A DNA stretch of 64,000 nucleotides from Ceratothoa steindachneri. Lineage: Eukaryota; Arthropoda; Malacostraca; Isopoda; Cymothoidae. The position numbers were made by a program, and so were the translations under genes. Under the pieces are notes generated by a model, which saw only the letters and a program-made list of their open reading frames with translations, was not told where the DNA came from and searched no databases. The DNA lies in NCBI GenBank assembly GCA_963969495.1, contig OZ018328.1, positions 620,001 to 684,000 of the forward strand. The letters run 5' to 3'. Of the stretch, positions 21,056 through 32,024 are shown piece after piece (positions within the stretch are counted from its first letter, which is position 1; every line of letters starts with the position of its first letter).

Positions 21056-22572
21056 ATGGCCCAAACTCAGCTTCCCTGGTTCCCGCTGCGCACCATAACC
21101 GGGCAAAACAGACCCACCAAAGAGAAGGTCTTCGAAGCAGTGTATGGAAAGCTAAAAATAGCAATGATAAGGCTACTGGAAATTCCCGCGGGCTATATCG
21201 CCGTCTGTGAGACGGAAAAAGACATCGAAGCGATGACAAAGGAGGCTGCGATCGAGATCCTCCGTGAGCTTGGCCTGCAACCAGCTATTCCCCCGCACAT
21301 CCAATCACACAGGAGTGTGATCTGCCGGAAGTTAGAGCCCTGGATAGGAGAACATTCCCGGGAAGAAATAAGGGAAGAGATAATGAGGAATCACTCATGG
21401 GCGAAAGTTACGGAAATTGTCCAATTCCGTAACAGAAGGGACAATACCGAATACGCCCATGTATTCAAGATAGTATTTGGGGAAACCTCCATGGCCAGAA
21501 AGGCGAAGGAGTCTGGGCTCCTGCTTTTCAACGCTAGAATCAGTGGGGAGCTGATTGAAAGGGGGGAATTCCACTCAATTCAGTTCTGCTTCCGCTGTTA
21601 TAAAATGGAGGCCCACACTACCCAAGAATGTCAAGCACCCGAAGAGCTATGCTCCAGATGCAGCGAACCTGGACATCACTGGAAAAGCTGCCAGAGCCCT
21701 CGCGAAAAGTGCATAAACTGCGGACAGGGACATTGGACTATGGCAATGGCCTGTCCGAAGAAAAAGGAACTAATTAAAAACAAACAAAAGCAGAGCCAAG
21801 AAGAGGCGACTAGGAAAGCGCACACCACTTATGCCCAAGTCGCAAAAGCAGCTTATCCAGAGGCGGCAGTCAAGAAGACATACCTGAAGATCTAAAACGA
21901 GGAGTCCGCCAGAATCCTGACATGCATCCTGTATGCCCATGTCAGGAATCTAACTCAGCCTGGATGCTTTGCAAAAGAGCTGAACCTAATGCTAGCCAAA
22001 AATGGCCTGAACCAGATGTGGTTCCCGGACGACTTCCCCATCAAAGGACGTCCTACAACTACAAATGGTTCCAAAAGCAGACCAAGTAACGGAAAAACAA
22101 GAAGGGAAGTCTCAAGAAAAGACCAAAAGGTTGGATCCCAGATTAGAAGCCAGGAAGGAAAGGGAAGTTGCTGCCAGGTCTACGAACAACACAAAAAATA
22201 AAAAAGGAAACCTCAGAGGATTTGGAAACAACGGATCCCTCAGACACCGAAGCCACGCCAATAGCTGAGAAAAGTAGTAAGAAGAAGCTGGTGACAAAGA
22301 GATCTCTCGATGCGGATGAGCTGAACCTCAGAATATACGCATCGGAGCCGCTCCCCTTCCCAAAGGACAAAGATACAAATAAGATCCTAGTTGGAGTCCG
22401 GAAGAAATTCTACAAGTGGGATTACGATGCCCAGTGTGAAGAAGAGGCAGTCGAAGAGGCCCTCTACAATAAAAACATCACCCTCTACAGGGACACACCG
22501 GAGGAAATACCCACGACGGAGTTCAAAAAGAAGAGGAACGGGAAAAAGCGTCCCTTCACCAAGAAACACTAG
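21056..22572 (+). pseudogene. J5 ORF1 (gag with three zinc knuckles, broken)
   Basis: The ATG at 21056 begins MAQTQLPWFP. Residues about 70-120 (EAAIEILRELGLQPAIPPH, HRSVICRKLEPWIG) and NHSWAKVTEIVQF match J3. Knuckles near residues 183-240 are CFRCYKMEAHTTQEC, CSRCSEPGHHWKSC (canonical CX2CX4HX4C) and CINCGQGHWTMAMAC. TTYAQVAKAAYPEA follows, then TAA at 21893. Homology continues in frame past it (ILTCILYAHVRNL), shifts twice between 22040 and 22180, and ends with KKFYKWDYDAQCEEE and TAG at 22570-22572. It would package the LINE RNA. Confidence 0.9.
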
Positions 22573-22589
22573 GAGCCAGTAAAAGAGAA

Positions 22590-25350
22590 TGGAAAACCCG
22601 AACAACAGGTTGAAGATTGTAACATTCAACGTTAATGGATAGGAGGGAAAAGCAACGGTGTATGGAAACATATTCCGTGTGCTAGACCCCGACATCATAT
22701 TGATTTCGGAGCACGGTATCAACACAACATCTTACCAAATAAAGATACCGGGCTACAGAGTAGTTGCAAAAAAACATTCTCAAGAGAGGTTTGAAGGTGC
22801 CGCGATTGCAATCAAAAAGCATCTCTCGTTCAGGCACCTTCCAGAACTGGACAAGTCATTCGTGGTCATAGAGATGCCTACATTAGTGGGCAACCTCATG
22901 ATAGCAGCGGCGTATCAACCCCCTCGAAGAGTGTACCTGCCCCTCAACAACTTTTACACCTTGTTCGGTCACGGCAGAATGGTATTCCTTGGGGGCAACC
23001 TCAACGCCAGATGCCGAACGGCTGGCTATGGTAACACGAATAACAGAGGCCATAACTTGGAAATAATTATGAGACGCAAAAACATCCAGAGGATATGACC
23101 GGAATTCCCGACCTATACCACCTCTCGGGCAGCAACAAAGCCCAACATAATCATGACAAGCCATGGCTTCCCATTCAATTACTATAGCAAGCCAGGACCA
23201 ACAATACCCAGCGACCATATTGCGATCTTAACCACCATCTCACTCGCTCTGATCCAGATTCCGGTCCCTCTCCGCAAAAGCTACGCCTCGGCTGACTGGG
23301 AGTGCTACGGAGAAATCTTAGAAGTTTACGAACCAGCCAACCTAGGCGAGGCTACGCTAGAGAAGATTGACAGGGAGCTGGAAAGGATAACAGCCCTCAT
23401 CATCGAGGCTGACCGCGAGTTCGTACCCATGACAGGGTAGAAGACTCTTCCACAACCTCGTTGGACCGAAGAGATGAAAGAGATCGCCAGGGAGCACAGC
23501 GAGGTGTATTAGGAGATAAGAAGAGCGGGTACAAATCTGGAGCGAAGTTCGCTGCTTCGTCGCCTACGCGACGAGCTAAAGCTGGCTATTAACCAACAAC
23601 AGGCTGAGATCTGAAACAGCCTAATAGCCAAGTTGGACAGCGAGGTGGCCCCCGATAAATTTTGGCGCCTAGTGAAGAAGTTAAAAGGCTTACCAAGTAG
23701 AGGAAAGACCCGCATCGAGGAGGGCGAGGACTACTTGGAGGATCCGGCGGTCCTGGAGGAAAGATTCCGCACGTTCTGGAAGGAAATCTTCTCAATAACA
23801 CCAGAGGACGATGCAGAATTCGATCAGGAATTCGAAGACCATCTGATTGGAGAACTCAACCAGATCATACATCAAACGCACCCACAAGCCCCCGTCGACG
23901 AAGAGAAGGAAATAGCGGACCATGGCCGATCAATAACAACGGTAGAGGTCATGGAAGTCATAAAAACCTTTAAACAAAAGGCACCAGGCTGGACAGGCAT
24001 CACTAAGAACAATCTGGTGCAGGCCCCCCCGGCAGATCATTCAGGGAATCACTAACATCCTTAACGCTTCCCTGAATACGGGCTACTTCCCCGATGGGCT
24101 AAAAATGGCCAAAATCATTTTTAGCCCTAAAGGGAACCAGCCCCCCGATCAACTGGTGGACTACAGGCCAATATTTCTCCTTGAGTTTGTAGGCAAAGTC
24201 TATGAGAAGCTTCTAGCCAATAAGCTACAAGATCAGCTGACCGAGCTGGAAGCTCCCCCCCCCTTAGCAGCACGGGTTTCGCAGGAGGTGGGGGACTGAT
24301 ACAGCCCTTGCCCACCTAACCAAAAAGCTAGCCCGCTGTAAAGCTGAAGGGAAGTACGTAGACGTGGTGTTGCGTTATGTACAGAAGGCCTTCGATAAGG
24401 TTTGGCTAAGAGGTCTACAATTCAAGATCTTAGGCCTCCAGCTAAACCCTGTCCTGGAAAGGGTCCTCTGTGATTACATCATGTAGAGAAAGGCCCGAAT
24501 CTCGATCGAGGGCAACAGAGGGCCCATATTCGAACTAGAGGCGGGGGTTCCACAAGGTAGCTGTCTGAGTCCGCTGATGTACCTTTTGTACACGTTGGAC
24601 TTACCTGCTGCAGTCGGGAAGAATGTGATGTATCTGCAGTTTGCAGACGACATCACTCAAATCATCCTCGGTTCCTATAGGAACGCTAGAGTTCAAGCAA
24701 GGTAGACAGCTACCGAAATCGAAAACATTAACCGATTCGAAAGAAAGTGAAAAATTAAAACAAACCGCCGAAAGTTCCAGATCCTCCCAATGAACCGCCG
24801 GAAAAGGGACGACGTCATCGTCAGGGACGAGCTTTACCCGTACTCCAATGAGGGTAAAGTCCTGGGTCTGCGCTTCACCTCAACGGGGTATAAGGCGCAC
24901 ATCAACAGCCGAATCTCCCTAGCCAAGAGAGAACTTGGAAAGATGTACAGGTTCATAAAACTCAGCGCCAAGAACATCAGAAAACTGTACAACATTCTGG
25001 TGCGACCAGTACTGGTGTACCCCGCAGTGGCAAGGGCAGCCAGTTCAACCTCTCTCAAATGTATGCAGAGAGTCCAGAAATAGGCAACCCTGCTTATGAA
25101 CGGCGCGAGGAGATTGGACTATATTCGGCAGACGCAACTGCACGCAAGAGCAGGACTCGAGCCACGGAATATAGTCCTCCCAAGGCTAGGAAGAAAGACC
25201 TTGGAAAAGATCGAACGCGACATCCTCCCGCAAATAGAAGCGGACCTGGAAATACTGCAGCAAGCTATTTGGCGAGCTACAAGGACAGCACTATTCCCCA
25301 GTGGAAGACAGTGCTCCCAGGAAAACCAAGTAGCATTGTTCAGATAGCGA
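22590..25350 (+). pseudogene. J5 ORF2: endonuclease and reverse transcriptase (broken)
   Basis: ATG 22590 starts NNRLKIVTFNVNG, followed by a stop. Endonuclease motifs: LISEHGINTTS, AIAIKKHLSF, FLGGNLNARCR (catalytic Asp replaced by Asn) and TIPSDHIAIL with intact SDH. The linker holds IDRELERITALIIEADREF. RT motifs: FWKEIFSITPEDD, KAPGWTGITK, YRPIFLLEFVGKVYEKLL, VQKAFDKVW, LEAGVPQGSCLSPLMY and YLQFADDITQI. The thumb has LGLRFTSTGYKAHINSRIS and ends near 25348. I count at least eight stops or frameshifts, so no protein is made. Confidence 0.9.
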
Positions 25351-25787
25351 AAACTATATACCCTACCGGATGCAAGAAGAAGTTCACAAGAAGTTCACCA
25401 GAACACTACTCGATAAATGACTCCACGAATAAGACAAATAAAAAAGAAAAAAGAGGCGAAGTGCCCAACTAAACCAAATACAACAAACTAAAAGAGGCGA
25501 AGTGCCCAAATTCATACAAGTAAATTATTACCAAGAAAGAAAGAAGACAAAAGAGGCGAAGTGCCCAAAACTCAATTCAATTAAAATACATAAAAAAGAG
25601 GCGTAGTGCCCAACGAAACATATTAAAAGAAATAAAATAAAACAATGTAAGCAAATGGGGCGTAATGCCCACAAGGCGAAAACAAAATCTAAAGCAAAAA
25701 TAAATAAAGTAAAGCTAACAAGTTAGCAAAATTATAATTGAAAGGCTTGAATGCCTAACCTAACGACAGAGCAAAAAGATTTATATA

Positions 25788-25789
<2 letters not shown>
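25351..25789 (+). other. J5 3' UTR with a six-member series of small hairpins
   Basis: AAAGAGGCGAAGTGCCCAA or variants recur at 25450-25468, 25490-25509, 25549-25568, 25592-25613 and 25652-25672, followed by GAAAGGCTTGAATGCCTAACC at 25740-25760. Each forms GGC-N5/6-GCC, and two variants change both sides of the stem (GGGC/GCCC and AGGC/GCCT). Between members the sequence is A-rich and unconserved. Confidence 0.75.

Positions 25790-25852
<63 letters not shown>
25790..25852. repeat. (AT)n microsatellite after J5
   Basis: About 31 TA units following the last J5 hairpin by some 30 bp. Confidence 0.95.
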
Positions 25853-25854
<2 letters not shown>

Positions 25855-26110
25855 AAAAAACAAAGTAAACAAGTTAACAAAAAACAAACAAAACAAGGCA
25901 AGAGTAGTTAACAATAACAGGAAGATTTAGCTTAACGCTGACCCAACGTGAGTGGAGGACGAAAATAAAAAAACTGAAAAAGAAAAATGCCTGGGATGCC
26001 CTCTGCTCCAAGGCAAATACAAATTTCCTTCATCACTATCTATAACTACTACACATTTTCACCACTTGCTCCATTAATAAGCTCAATAATTTCCGAATTG
26101 GAATTGAAAT
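25853..26110. other. AT-rich spacer
   Basis: A-rich with one short palindromic word (GCCTGGGATGCC at about 25988). No gene recognised. Confidence 0.4.
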
Positions 26111-26614
26111 AGACTTGGAAGAAATCGACAAAAAAAAGTGAGCTCACAGAGAAGTTCACAGCCGGCAAAGGAGGAAATGTCGAGGGCAAGGAAATTCCAG
26201 AACGCCATCGATTTTTACCTTTTCTCCACGGGACTTCATGAACAAGATCTATTTTTGTACGGAGCTACGTATGGCTGACACAAGATATCGTACTGCGTAC
26301 TGGGGAGTCTAACTTCCTGTTTACGAAGGAGAGATACTGCAAAGGGGAAAGTTTATCTTACCATTTACAAAAAAAACGTTATTAACAGCAGGAAATTTAT
26401 CTTCCTATTTACAAAAGAGAGCTATTAACAGCGAGAAGTCAATCTTCCTATTTACAAAAGAGAGCTATTAACAGCGGGAAGTTTATCTTCCTATTTATAA
26501 GGTTCAATGTGTGAACCGTTTAAATTTCAAACAAATGTTTCCTAGGTTCATGTGTGAACCATTTAAATTTTTCACACAAATGTTTACTAGGTTCGACCTT
26601 CGACCCCCACAGAA
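26111..26614 (-). repeat. LTR-like repeat A, copy 2 (possible solo LTR)
   Basis: Close match to 8116-8639, with the same internal 43 bp tandem units and the same minus-strand start TGTGGGGGTCGAA. No gypsy coding sequence adjoins it, which fits a solo LTR left by recombination. Flanking target duplication was not identified. Confidence 0.55.
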
Positions 26615-27141
26615 TCTCTTCGCTGTGATCGATTTTTATGATTAATTTCCTCATCCCTTCTTCGTGTCCACCGTTTACTATTTGTAACCTCTGTCCCTTG
26701 GTGTGCGCCTCTAGCTTTTATTTCTAGCCTGTAATGGGCCGTTTCCCCCTACCTTTATTCGTCTTGTAAGTTTTTTGGAATCCTTACGCCAATGTCTTTG
26801 CTTTTTGACGATGGTTACGAATTAATAAACTTTGGATTTAGTAGCCCCCCTCTCCCCTAAAAAAACAACAACAAAAGGAACATTCACCAGAAAACCTTTA
26901 GCACGTTTTGAGCACCTATCTTCTGCAACATGTAGACGCGGTTCGCGCGTATGCATAGGGCTACAAACTGCTAAGAATTCGTACTTAATTTCGCTTACTG
27001 ATAAATCTATTGCGGCGTCATCTGCTTCTTGATCTTTTGGGTGCTGCGGGTTACATCTGGAAAGCAAAGTAACTATTAGTTGTTGCGTCGAAGTGCAGCG
27101 TATCTATGCTGGGTTTTCTATATATAGGTTCGCTATTTGAG

Positions 27142-27143
<2 letters not shown>
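26615..27143. other. Spacer without recognised gene
   Basis: Mixed sequence with a polyadenylation-like AATAAA context near 26820 and a C-rich run near 26845. Short open frames on both strands resemble nothing I recognise. Confidence 0.35.

Positions 27144-27214
<71 letters not shown>
27144..27214. repeat. (AT)n microsatellite
   Basis: About 35 AT units, just beyond the C-terminal side of the viral Rep relic. Confidence 0.95.
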
Positions 27215-27217
<3 letters not shown>

Positions 27218-27379
27218 CAAATAGTTGCAGGTAACATTTCTCTTGCTCCCTTGCTGCAGCTAACATTTAAAACGGAGGTCCGTTTGTTTTGTTGTCCCTG
27301 CCTGGACGTTATATGCGCATTTAACTAGTTTGTTTGTGGGGATGGTTCTGGCTCTAGTCGCAAATACTTCGACATGAGG

Positions 27380-28260
27380 AGAACCTGCTGGTACTCGAGG
27401 TCGTAAATCGGTCTCCACGGACAGATCGGTGACGTCTAGCACATCCCATCGGTAATCAGATTGGCGATTTGAGTTCGGGTTGAAGTTCGCGAAAACCATC
27501 ACTGGAACCGGCTTAAATATCTTGGTTGTTCCTTGATACTTCCCGCTCAGTCGATCCCCGTTCTTGCATTTCTCTAAGGTTGAAGCCGATCCAATAGACT
27601 CAGTTGCTAAGCAGGAACGCTACGTCCAGTAGGTTGTACCGGAAGCAGGCAGACAGGAAATGGGCCAGGAAGTGTTCCCATTTCTCTGACCCAGATTACC
27701 TTCCTGGCTGTCTGCTGCAGGAGCCGCTCAACTCTTTCGTTGCCATATTCGTAGCGCCTCGCCCAGGAATATATAGTAATGCCCTTTTCGTACTTGGATA
27801 CCCTTTATCTCCGAGACCCTTTCGTCCAAGTACCGCTCTCGTGAAATATAACATCTGGGGTTTTAAACAGCTGGTAGTCGAGCCCAAGAAGTCCTTTAAT
27901 TACTTGCTTGCAAGGGATTGGGCCAGTGATGGCGGCCACTTGGTGCTGCCGGTAAGGCCACTGGGCTTCGTGCCCCTAGTCTCAAAGGTTTGCCCTTTGG
28001 TACAGTACGCGTAGTTGTACGAGCTCTGATGTGCGGTTCAAAGGGTATCACTGAGTGAATCCGCTTGGCCGCCCCGATCCGCACATATAGCCTTTGATGT
28101 GTGGGTTATTTGTGGTCGGGTCGAACTCGTACCCCTACATGGCCCACTTAACCATCGGTTGCATGGCGAATAAAGAAGGGAACTTGATCACCATGGGGAG
28201 ACTGTTCCAGCTAAAAGCCCACCTGGGCACCTGACGGGAGGGGAAGTAGGCTCCTTGGTC
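27380..28260 (-). pseudogene. Endogenous CRESS-DNA-virus-like replication protein (Rep), broken
   Basis: Minus-strand landmarks occur in the order and spacing of a rolling-circle Rep of about 280 residues. RWAFSWNS (28204-28224) fits HUH motif I; EFDPTTNNPHIKGYM (28083-28125) fits motif II, with the GxPHLQGY-type core; YCTKG (27993-28007) fits motif III with its catalytic Tyr. VMVFANFNP followed by DYRWDVLDV (about 27455-27505) fits the end of the SF3 helicase domain (motif C and the Arg-Trp region). A stop lies between motifs I and II and frames change between III and helicase; Walker A and B are not clearly readable. No capsid gene was seen. A Rep from a transposon or plasmid of the same superfamily is possible. 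Confidence 0.72.
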
Positions 28261-30729
28261 AAAAAACAGCGGGTACGGGAGATACATACACTGCACCTAC
28301 CACTTACGCGAGAGTTTGCGGAAGGACCTGGGCGCGGAGAGGGAGATAGGCGGGAAGCAAATCGGTAAACTGAAGGCATGTTTCTAATCACTGAGGAATT
28401 CTTTGCGGAACCCGGCAAAACGCTGACTATCGAAAGGAAACGCTGAACGTACACTGAATTGGAGTTTGTTTTGAATACATGGTTTAACTTAGCCTAGGTG
28501 GCAGCCGGCTCATCCAAAGATGGGCTATAGTTTTTGTTGCTCTGTGATCTGATAGACTTGTTTGCTTTGGGGGTGGGTCTCTTTTGTTACTTCTTAATGT
28601 TCGTCCTTTTTTCAGATTGAAGTCGCTTTTTTATCATAGTTTCTAGACGCTCGCCGCCACGCCTGGGTTCGAAATAGCCGCTATAAAAGGAGAAAATAGC
28701 AGAAAACTAAATTGACGGCTATTTTCCGCCATTCTTTTCTAATTTTCTTGCCATTTAAACGTTTTTTTTCTTGGGTTATCGCTGTTATTTGTTACTAGTA
28801 TGTGTTTACCCTTTCTAGGAGGACGCAGGAATTTGTTAGGGTCATTTTTCTTTTATTTTGCCGCGGAAACTTAATTTCCTAGGCCTTGTATTTACTTGCA
28901 ACGACGCGGCAGGTCTTGGGGTCGCTTTTTTCTCAAAATGAGTAAAGTTCAATTGTACCAATTTAGAGTCATGCACTGACCCATATGACCATGGGACCTA
29001 TGGTTATTCACCCTGGATATTTCAAATCTGCCATCGGATTTGGCGCTGGGAGGCGCCATTTAGTAGCAGAAGCCTCATTTAGCCATTTAAAAGCACTTGT
29101 AAGTGATTTGAACGATGGGAAACCATCAATGCGATAACCATTTATTATCTTCTCACAAAATGCCGCAGGTTATTGTATGGAATTTCCCTCTAGTTTTGTC
29201 TACGCTTAATATAGGAGTTTCTTGAAGCTGCACAATTTTAGGGGAGGGTCGCAGAGAGAAAAGTGGGATGGGGGGAAACATCGCCCAAAACAACAACCCT
29301 GAAAAATTCAAGATACGCATCATTTATCGGGTAATATTTTGCAGTTTTCTTGCTATTAACCGATTTCCACGGGGGTTTTCGCTCTTAATTCCGATTTTGG
29401 GAGGTGCGAACTAATTCTTAGAAGTGTTTCTCCCTCGCTAGAGCTCGTAGGAAGCTTTGGCAGGTAATTTGGGGGGCCACGTATAAATACTCTTCTAGGC
29501 CTTGAATAAAGTCTTGGAATAAACCGAGGTGATTTTTTTGACGTTGGACAGTTTCTTTTGGGACAACAGAAATTTGTGGGGGTTCTGGGAAGTGTTTTGG
29601 GGGGACACCGCCCAACAAATACGCAAAAAAAGAAGAAAAAATAAATAATACAGACCGCGGGGAGATTAGGTTAGGTTATCTTCCTCATAAAAACGTTGCA
29701 CATTTATTTTGTTAGGTTAGGTTAGGATATTTTGGGGATCTTAGAAACGTCAATGGTTAGGTTTCGTTAGGTTAAAGGAGTATATATTACCAAATTACTG
29801 TGCGGTGAATTACCAATTTCACCAGTTTAAGGCGGGTTGGTTATGAGTTTACAAGAATAGCGAATTATCTGACTTCAAAGATGATTCTTTAAGGGTATTC
29901 TTATTGATGGATGGAGTTACCGAAGGTTTACGGGTAATCGAGGTAAAGAAGGACTTTGAGAAAGGAAGTAGCAAAATATGCTTTTATTCTAATAAGGGCC
30001 TATTGAAGAGACAAGCGGCACGTCAGAAGGTACTTTGCGAGGCAGGTTTTCTTATTCAACGCAAAGTATTGAGTTCTAGAGTGACAAGACTTGGGTGAAT
30101 TAAAGGGAGTTCCTCACGCTAATATGGGAATTCTTAATGAGAATGAATTAATAAAACAATTATAATGTTTAATCTTATCATTGCTCGCCTATATATACCG
30201 TTTTATATTCTAGGGGGCGTGGCTCAGACTCGTCCGAAAGACGAGCCTCCATTTTCGAACCCCTAAGTTTCCACTCCTAAGGCGGAGCTACCTAACAGCT
30301 GTTTCTGTTTCTAATTTAGTTACAAGCCCCAAAGTTTTATCTCTTTTGCTTGTCACACATCTCTATTACAATTTCCTTTGGTCAAAGTCTGTATTTGCTC
30401 AACCGCTTCGTAGACTCTCGTCTTCTGATAATTCTATCTCGAGACGCGAATTATTCGTTTCCTCTTGTTGACTTGGGTATCTTGACCTTTGATCCATTTC
30501 TCGCGTTCGCCCTCTTTGTATTTCCCGCGCGATAGGATTTAATGAGACGAACGTGAGTCCATTTTTTGGAGCTTCCTGTAATTTGGTGCCAGTAGCCCAT
30601 CTATTACATAATCCGATCCCTACAAAGTTAGGTTATGTTTGTAGGTGTTTAGGTTAGGTCGGGTTTTGTTATGCTTTCTGTAAAAATATGGTTGCATGTA
30701 GTCGAAAACCCCATCAAAATAGCCTGAGC
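28261..30729. other. Non-coding stretch, no gene recognised
   Basis: AT-rich overall. It contains short TTAGG runs (29665-29678 and 29711-29726), a perfect hairpin CTCGTC-CGAAA-GACGAG at 30229-30245, and two small open frames (29418-29618 minus; 29904-30098 plus) that I cannot assign. Nothing supports an exon or RNA gene. Confidence 0.45.
30229..30245. repeat. Perfect short hairpin CTCGTC-CGAAA-GACGAG
   Basis: 6 bp stem with CGAAA loop. The same loop occurs in the CAGAC-CGAAA-GTCTG hairpin at 44566-44580. Confidence 0.75.
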
Positions 30730-30731
30730 TA

Positions 30732-31664
30732 CGAGAAGTGGTCAATAAGTTTTGCGAATCCGTACGGCAAAACAGAGGAAAGGGGATGGCTGTTTGTGGG
30801 GGTGTTAGGACAAGTTATGACAAGTCAGGACCTGCAGCCGCATGCTCCTGCCTCGTCTATTTAAGAAGCAGTAGCTGATCGCAGATGGTCAGTCACAAAT
30901 TTTTCAACAATCGAGAAGGTTGAGCACCGCGCAGTGATCAAATTTTTGACCAAGGAAGGCAAGAATGCAAAAGAGATCCATGAACGCATGATTGCAGTGT
31001 ACACCAACACCTCCCCTTCCTATGCAACCAATGCTCGCAGGAATAGGGAGTTCTGCCATGGTCGTGAGTCCCTTGAAGATGACCCCCGTCCAGGACGCCC
31101 GTCAGACGTGACCAAAGAGAAAAATTTTGCCCGAGTGGAGAGGATGATCCTCGAAAATCGACGGGTGAAGGTCGAAGAAATCGAGCGAGAACTTGGAATA
31201 ACACACGGAAGTGTTATCAACATCATCCACCACAATTTGGCCATGACCAAGGTTTCTGCCCGTTGGGTCCCTATAAACCTCACGTTCCATGATCGACTTT
31301 AACGTCGTCAAAGTCCACAAGGCCAGAATTGCACAAGATGCCCTGCTCGAGTGCGGATTCGAGGAGCTCAACCATTTCCCCTACAGTCCAGATCTGGCCC
31401 CTAGCGACTACTTTTTATCCCGCCAGATCAAGGCTGCACTGCGTGGATGCCGGTTTGGGGACGATGAAGATGTCCAGCTCGCCGTCCAGGAGTTAATTGA
31501 ATAGCAGTCGGGAGATTTCTGGTTGTCGGGAATTCGAAGCCTGGGGGACAAGTGGCGTAAGTGCATTTAAGTCGAGGGTAGTTATATTGAGAAATAATAA
31601 AACACTTTTCCTCATATCTCGTTTCCTTATATCCGAATTGCAAAACTTATTGACCGCCCCCTCG
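30732..31664 (+). mobile_element. Mariner element, internal-deletion derivative
   Basis: 933 bp bounded by terminal inverted repeats of about 31 bp (30732-30762 and 31634-31664), which share GGTCAATAAGTTTTGC and begin CGAG. Flanking dinucleotides are TA on both sides (30730-30731 and 31665-31666), the canonical mariner target duplication. Autonomous mariners are about 1.3 kb; the missing part corresponds to the middle of the catalytic domain. Confidence 0.93.
30934..31503 (+). pseudogene. Mariner transposase, central catalytic region deleted
   Basis: The N-terminal part has the paired helix-turn-helix region, with FCHGRESLEDDPRPGRPSDV and VEEIERELGITHGSV, then the ARWVPINLT signature near 31258. 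The frame breaks after HDRL, and a second frame resumes at VHKARIAQDALLECGFEEL and YSPDLAPSDYFL, which contains the third catalytic Asp. The first two catalytic Asp residues and the sequence between them are deleted. The product would be inactive, though the DNA-binding half could in principle still bind the terminal repeats. Confidence 0.92.
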
Positions 31665-31666
31665 TA

Positions 31667-32024
31667 TGTACGCAGAAATAACAGTATACCTCCTATTCAG
31701 ATGCAGCTGCACAGCTACTGCCTGAAAGGGGGGTATCTAAAGCAAAGAGAAGACCGGAGCCATCATGCCGGGTGTAAATCATGCCTCCCCCTGCCCGATC
31801 CCCGTCCCGCGGTAGTGTTGGGTCGCAAGGCCATTTTACCCAGGGAGAGTGTGCAGGGGGCACGCGCCTAACATGGTCACTTTGCAAAATTTCTAACGGG
31901 GAACGGGGGAGACGAGCCTCTGCAGCTCCACCCAGTTGGCCCGGAGTACGCGGCAATTCCATTGAAGGAAAATGCCTTCCAGGCCTAACTTGCAGGAGAG
32001 TCGGGGGCCGTGTAATGCAAACAG
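31667..32024. other. Spacer between mariner and H2
   Basis: GC-richer than its surroundings. It may contain further H-family RNase H sequence too decayed to read. No gene recognised. Confidence 0.35.

Larger units (their letters stand above)
20401..25789 (+). mobile_element. J5: nearly full-length Jockey-type LINE (decayed)
   Basis: Plus strand: long GC-rich 5' region, ORF1 with three knuckles, ORF2 with endonuclease and RT, and a 3' UTR ending at (AT)n. It is the only J copy in the window with both gag start and RT end. At least two stops and several frameshifts interrupt each ORF. The left limit is uncertain because no target duplication was found. Confidence 0.84.

Noticed and set aside
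29665..29726. TTAGG runs as an interstitial telomere
   Set aside because: Only two to three units each and interrupted. Compatible with arthropod telomeric repeat but too short to support a telomere or fusion site.
29418..30098. Two small open frames (29418-29618 minus and 29904-30098 plus)
   Set aside because: No recognised homology, no splice or element context, and lengths expected by chance.
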